Below are positions 60,201-64,000 of a stretch of 64,000 nucleotides of DNA, piece by piece (positions within the stretch are counted from its first letter, which is position 1; each line of letters begins with the position of its first letter). This DNA comes from Dirofilaria immitis. Its lineage: Eukaryota; Nematoda; Chromadorea; Rhabditida; Onchocercidae. The position numbers were made by a program, and so were the translations under genes. The notes beneath the pieces were generated by a model. That model was given only the letters and a program-made list of their open reading frames with translations. It was not told the origin of the DNA and searched no databases. The stretch is taken from the NCBI GenBank assembly GCA_024305405.1, contig JAKNDB010000068.1, positions 2,790,501-2,854,500 of the forward strand, written 5' to 3'.

Positions 60201-62025
60201 AAAAGAGAAAATTTTCTCAACAAAAAAAGAATATTTTGAAATAAATATGAGTTTCAATTTATTGCTCTGCGTTATCAGCACTAAATTTATTTCTTATTAG
60301 ATTGTAAATTAGTGAAAAGTGTATTGAAAATTTTTCCTATTAATTAATTCATTCGATAGATCAAAGGATAGTATATGTAATTAATTGACTTAAATAAATA
60401 GAGGAAAACGAATTTTCAACAGACTGCAATTTGTAAAATTAATTTGTTTAATTTATAAAATCAGAAAATTCGATAAATGATTTGGTGAAAGTTGAAGTAG
60501 CTGATGAATATGGAGAAAATAGAAACTTTGATCATAAATTTATTTAAGAAATCAATCTTTCTTTGATCTTTCTTTTCTTAAACTTTGGAATATATCCAAG
60601 TTTCGATGATTACAGTTGTTTTAGCTATACTATTTATGATACATAATCTTCAACAAATAGTTCAAATTAAAGAGTCATTTTTTTGAAAATTCGCAATATA
60701 ATTCATTTTCTAAATTATCGAGACATTCGTTTCGCATATTCTATCGTTGGTCGCTATCCTATCGCCGCTGTTGATCGCTATGCCAGCCTTTTCAGATTAG
60801 AATCAATAAATAAGAGATAAATCTGCTTATCATTCACAAAAATGTTTGTTGAGATTGTTTGAGAATGATATTTATTGTAGCATTTCTATTTGTTCAAATT
60901 TTTCATTCATAATTTTCTATAAAATTTTTCTACACTTATTTTCATGTTTTCTTGTATCTCATCGATGATAGCATAATTATAGTTACTGATTGATCGGTCG
61001 AGAATGATTGATTCTAAATCTTCTTGGCGATAGATGTGCAAATATACTAAAATTTTGCGTTATCTTTTTCATCCGTTCTCTTCGATCGTAATAGTTACTC
61101 AAATAAAAGATTACAGAGATGAATGATAAAATTATTTGACGATGATCTCAAGGGCACACATTAAGTGTCGCAAACCAACAACAACAATAATAATAATAAC
61201 AATAAACTAAGAAACTTATTACCATTTTAGGAGGTATGCAACTACTCTATTCACTGTAAATTCTTCTTTTAAAAGGTCAAAATAGCATAATAACACACAG
61301 ATTAGGTTGTTGTCACTGTTCATAAGGATTAACACCTTTGTAGGAGAAAGCTTAGGATTTTCCTATAACTATTATCGGATACTTGATGATAAGACATTTG
61401 ATGCAAAAATTATCATCAATTTTCTTATGACTATTATTGGATAATTTATGATCATATATGATGCGAAAGTTATTACGAATTTCTTTGTAACTATTATTAA
61501 ATGATGATATCACATATGATGGAAAAGCAAGCTATCATGCATTAGATTGTGGTGATATATGATATAGGATCAGGAAGTCCAAAATGGCTTCTTAATTTTT
61601 TATAAGATTCTTTTTATTACAAACTTAAAAATTTAAAAGAAATACTTATTTCTAAATTTATATGTGAGATGAAGAAGTTTAAAATTATTTATTAGAAATT
61701 AAGGAAAACCCATTTTTCAAATTTAATATATATTTCATTAAATTAAAAAGAAAAAATAAATGGGAAATTTTAATTACTTAAAATATTAATTTCAATTATG
61801 CCATTATTTTCATTAGCATTACAAGAAATTATTCAAATTTTTCAATAATAGAAGTCATTATGAAAGTTTTGCAAAATGAATTTTCAGTTAAAAATGGAAA
61901 CATCATCACGTGTATTGAAAAAAGGCGAAGATATGCTAAATTTATTGGATGAAGTGGCAAATCGTCCAGGTACATCAGCCAAAAGTTCTACAAAACGGCG
62001 AAGCATATCAACGATACGAAAATAA
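57263..62025 (+). CDS. OSCP1: OSCP1 (organic solute carrier partner 1 / NOR1 family)
   Basis: Exons: 57263-57340, 57626-57803, 58019-58187, 58388-58461, 58666-58875, 59149-59226, 59476-59580, 59716-59849, 61888-62025, with a 2.0-kb last intron. About 388 residues once missing bases are allowed for, equal to OSCP1 elsewhere. The N-terminus (MSLKCMPLLFLNMGSEMIYI) and later blocks FNTKFLNELFKPQ, MDKLYALITMTYKYQ, FITLNHLDSI, SLFLRENKQTEEGRFILFP, GTTLGNNMYKSP and GFDLNLFSNEEEE follow the family in order. It ends with KKGEDMLNLLDEV, like the human SKGDDLLAMMDEL tail. OSCP1 is a cytoplasmic protein first described as an organic-solute transport modulator and linked to cilia. One base appears missing at 58454-58458 and at 59576-59579, and the 57803/58019 junction is also one base short. 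The end of exon 3 (58187) is the least certain boundary. Confidence 0.88.
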
Positions 62026-64000
62026 GCGCAATAAGAAGTAGTTGTTATTTAAGCATTAATTTCATAAGTCAAAGATTAAAGCTTTTTTTAAAAAAAGAAC
62101 CAAAAAATTTCATTGCTAACTATATTGCATGTAGAATCGCTGCTTAATAGAAATGATTATTGGATATATTTATAATTTAAATTATTAGCAAACGTTGATC
62201 AGTTTAACTTTCATTTTATTTCATTTCCCACATTCATTATCAGAATTTGATTTGAATCAGATATGAAAGTAAAGTTTTTAAGTTTTATAAAAGCAGAATC
62301 AACTTTACCGGATAAACTTAATTTTTGCGGATTTTGAAATAATTTTTAAATATCATCCCTATTTGTGTAACAAGAAGAAATGCTAATTTAATAATTGTAT
62401 GATTCATGTTTGGCTACCTAATGAAAGCATAAAGGTAAAGTCATATTTCGTAGTTTTAATCATTCAAAATTAAATTTCTAATTAAGTTGGCTAAAAGGCA
62501 TTGAAGCGGAAATTCATTAGCGTGATATTAACCCATTCTCATTAAATCACTAATAATATATCAATCATTAAAGGTATTGAGTATACCTGTTATAATATTG
62601 TTACCTTTTGCAAGATAAAGTTTTCCAATGATCGATTAAAAAATAAAGATTTCAGCGGCTTTTTTGTTCGCCAAATTTGAAAAGAAATATTTTTGCATAT
62701 CTGAAGGGAACTTTTAAAGTTAAAATAGTTCAAAGAGATGAATAGCGATTTTAAATGAGTCATATGAATGAAAATAATTGAAATTGAATTCATTACCTTT
62801 TCGATCATTTCTATCTACTTGTACTGTTCATAATCATCAAGAGGAATATTTTAGTTAATTCTCGAGTAGCATTCTCGAGATTTTCATGATAAATTATTTT
62901 AGAAATTGCTATAAATCTATTCTTAATTTTAATTTTCCAATACCATCTTAATGTTTAATTTCTTTGAAAGATGCATCCACTCATCATATTAAGTTTACCA
63001 TATAATCTTATTTAGTTGAATTTTGATGGATAATGGATAAATGATATTGACCTCTTTTGTCATATTCTTTCAATTATCATTTAAAGGACAAAATACTTAT
63101 ATAAATCATTCGAGATTATGCAAACATTATGTAAGTATGTATGATTGAATGATTTTAATTGAAAATTTATGAATTTTATGTCAAATTTTATAAATTTGAC
63201 ATAAAATTTGAAACTTCATTATGTTTGATAGGATATAATTCAATTATGATGGACAGGCAATACATTAAGGATGAGTTATAATGGTCATTACCATAATGGT
63301 CATGGTAATGGTCACGGTAATGGTAATAATAATAATAGTGATGATGATGATGATGATGATGATGGTGTTGGAGATGAGTAAGGAAAGTGTGAATCCCTGT
63401 TTATGGAAAGGACAGTGACCTTAGCAATATTCTCTAGTCCATCTACTCTATCCCTCAGGTGTCACTTCGATATTGTTGCTGTCTCTGAAGAGAAGTAAAT
63501 GTAACGCAAATTCTTTCACTTCCTCTTGTATCATAACTTTTCTTTTTAGTAAACGTCTCATCGGGATTATTGAAAATGAAATAAACGACCATTAGATGAT
63601 CATATGTCATTCTTCCTCTTTAAAATCTTTAGCTTCGGTTATTGTCTTATACATTCAAAGAACGAAAAATGATAGTAGTATGTAAATTATGAGAATTAAG
63701 AAAAGCAAACATTTCAATCTTATTGATACTACCGCAAATAGAACAAAAATGAGAGTGAAATGTCAACAATCTATCATCAATTATGTTGACAGCATTATCA
63801 TCCTTATCAACTGATCAGCTTAATCTTCAACAATTGTTACTTCAATATCTTTCATAAATTGATTTACTAATCTTTGCACATAAATAAATGTAAGAAAAAA
63901 ATTAAGTTGCAACTTGGAATATTTGATGTAAGAAGGAAGCTATTTAAGAGATTTAAAGGATTGATTAGACGTATATCTAAGATAAAACGTTGAATTTAGG
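62026..64000. other. 3' flank of OSCP1, no gene seen
   Basis: No splice-consistent exons are seen on either strand. In particular no cadherin signal-peptide exon with phase-0 donor was found on the minus strand. The only notable content is a simple repeat at 63281-63365. Confidence 0.5.
63281..63365. repeat. (GGTAATGGTCAT)n grading into (GAT)n
   Basis: Imperfect taatggtcat units followed by eight or so gat triplets. Confidence 0.9.

Noticed and set aside
62590..62808. 72-codon minus ORF considered as the missing cadherin 5' exon
   Set aside because: No signal peptide, no cadherin motif and no donor in the required phase.

Overview
This is a eukaryotic nuclear window from a nematode, most likely a filarial or other clade III (Spirurina) worm. 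Evidence: very high A+T, compact GT-AG introns of about 60-700 bp with TTTTCAG-like acceptors, and a gene set that fits nematodes best (a divergent WRM-1-type beta-catenin, ZYG-8, TAF-2, a Dachsous-type cadherin, OSCP1). Species cannot be named from sequence alone. Exon models were built by hand from splice sites, reading phase and remembered family homology; no database search was run.

Layout. 234-6554 (-): 16-exon beta-catenin-like armadillo gene (probable wrm-1), intact. 6.6-12.4 kb: intergenic, rich in tandem and simple repeats, with one unassigned ORF. 12462-18618 (-): zyg-8, doublecortin-like kinase, with three apparent 1-base deletions. 18.6-29.5 kb: 11 kb without a recognisable gene. 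29552-37515 (-): taf-2, the TFIID aminopeptidase-like subunit, with four apparent indels and one GC-AG intron. 38142-38938 (-): small three-exon gene for a predicted secreted 154-residue protein of unknown family. 39864-56811 (-): 3' part of a very large cadherin (41 exons seen, about 2,215 residues, about 20 cadherin repeats, one transmembrane segment and a cytoplasmic tail); its 5' exons are not in the window. 57263-62025 (+): OSCP1, head-to-head with the last visible cadherin exon and carrying an upstream X-box-like RFX/DAF-19 site. 62.0-64.0 kb: no gene seen.

The genes do not form one pathway. WRM-1 (Wnt asymmetry), ZYG-8 (spindle microtubules) and a Dachsous-type cadherin (planar polarity) are polarity and cytoskeleton factors, TAF-2 is general transcription, and OSCP1 with an X-box points to ciliated sensory neurons.

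The strongest unusual signals are: (i) twelve assignable single-base indels, eleven of them deletions, mostly in or beside homopolymers, which break four of the six gene models and probably reflect assembly error; (ii) a perfect X-box consensus 284 bp upstream of OSCP1; (iii) the undescribed small secreted-protein gene; (iv) OSCP1 apparently lying inside an intron of the opposite-strand cadherin; and (v) a GC-AG intron in taf-2.
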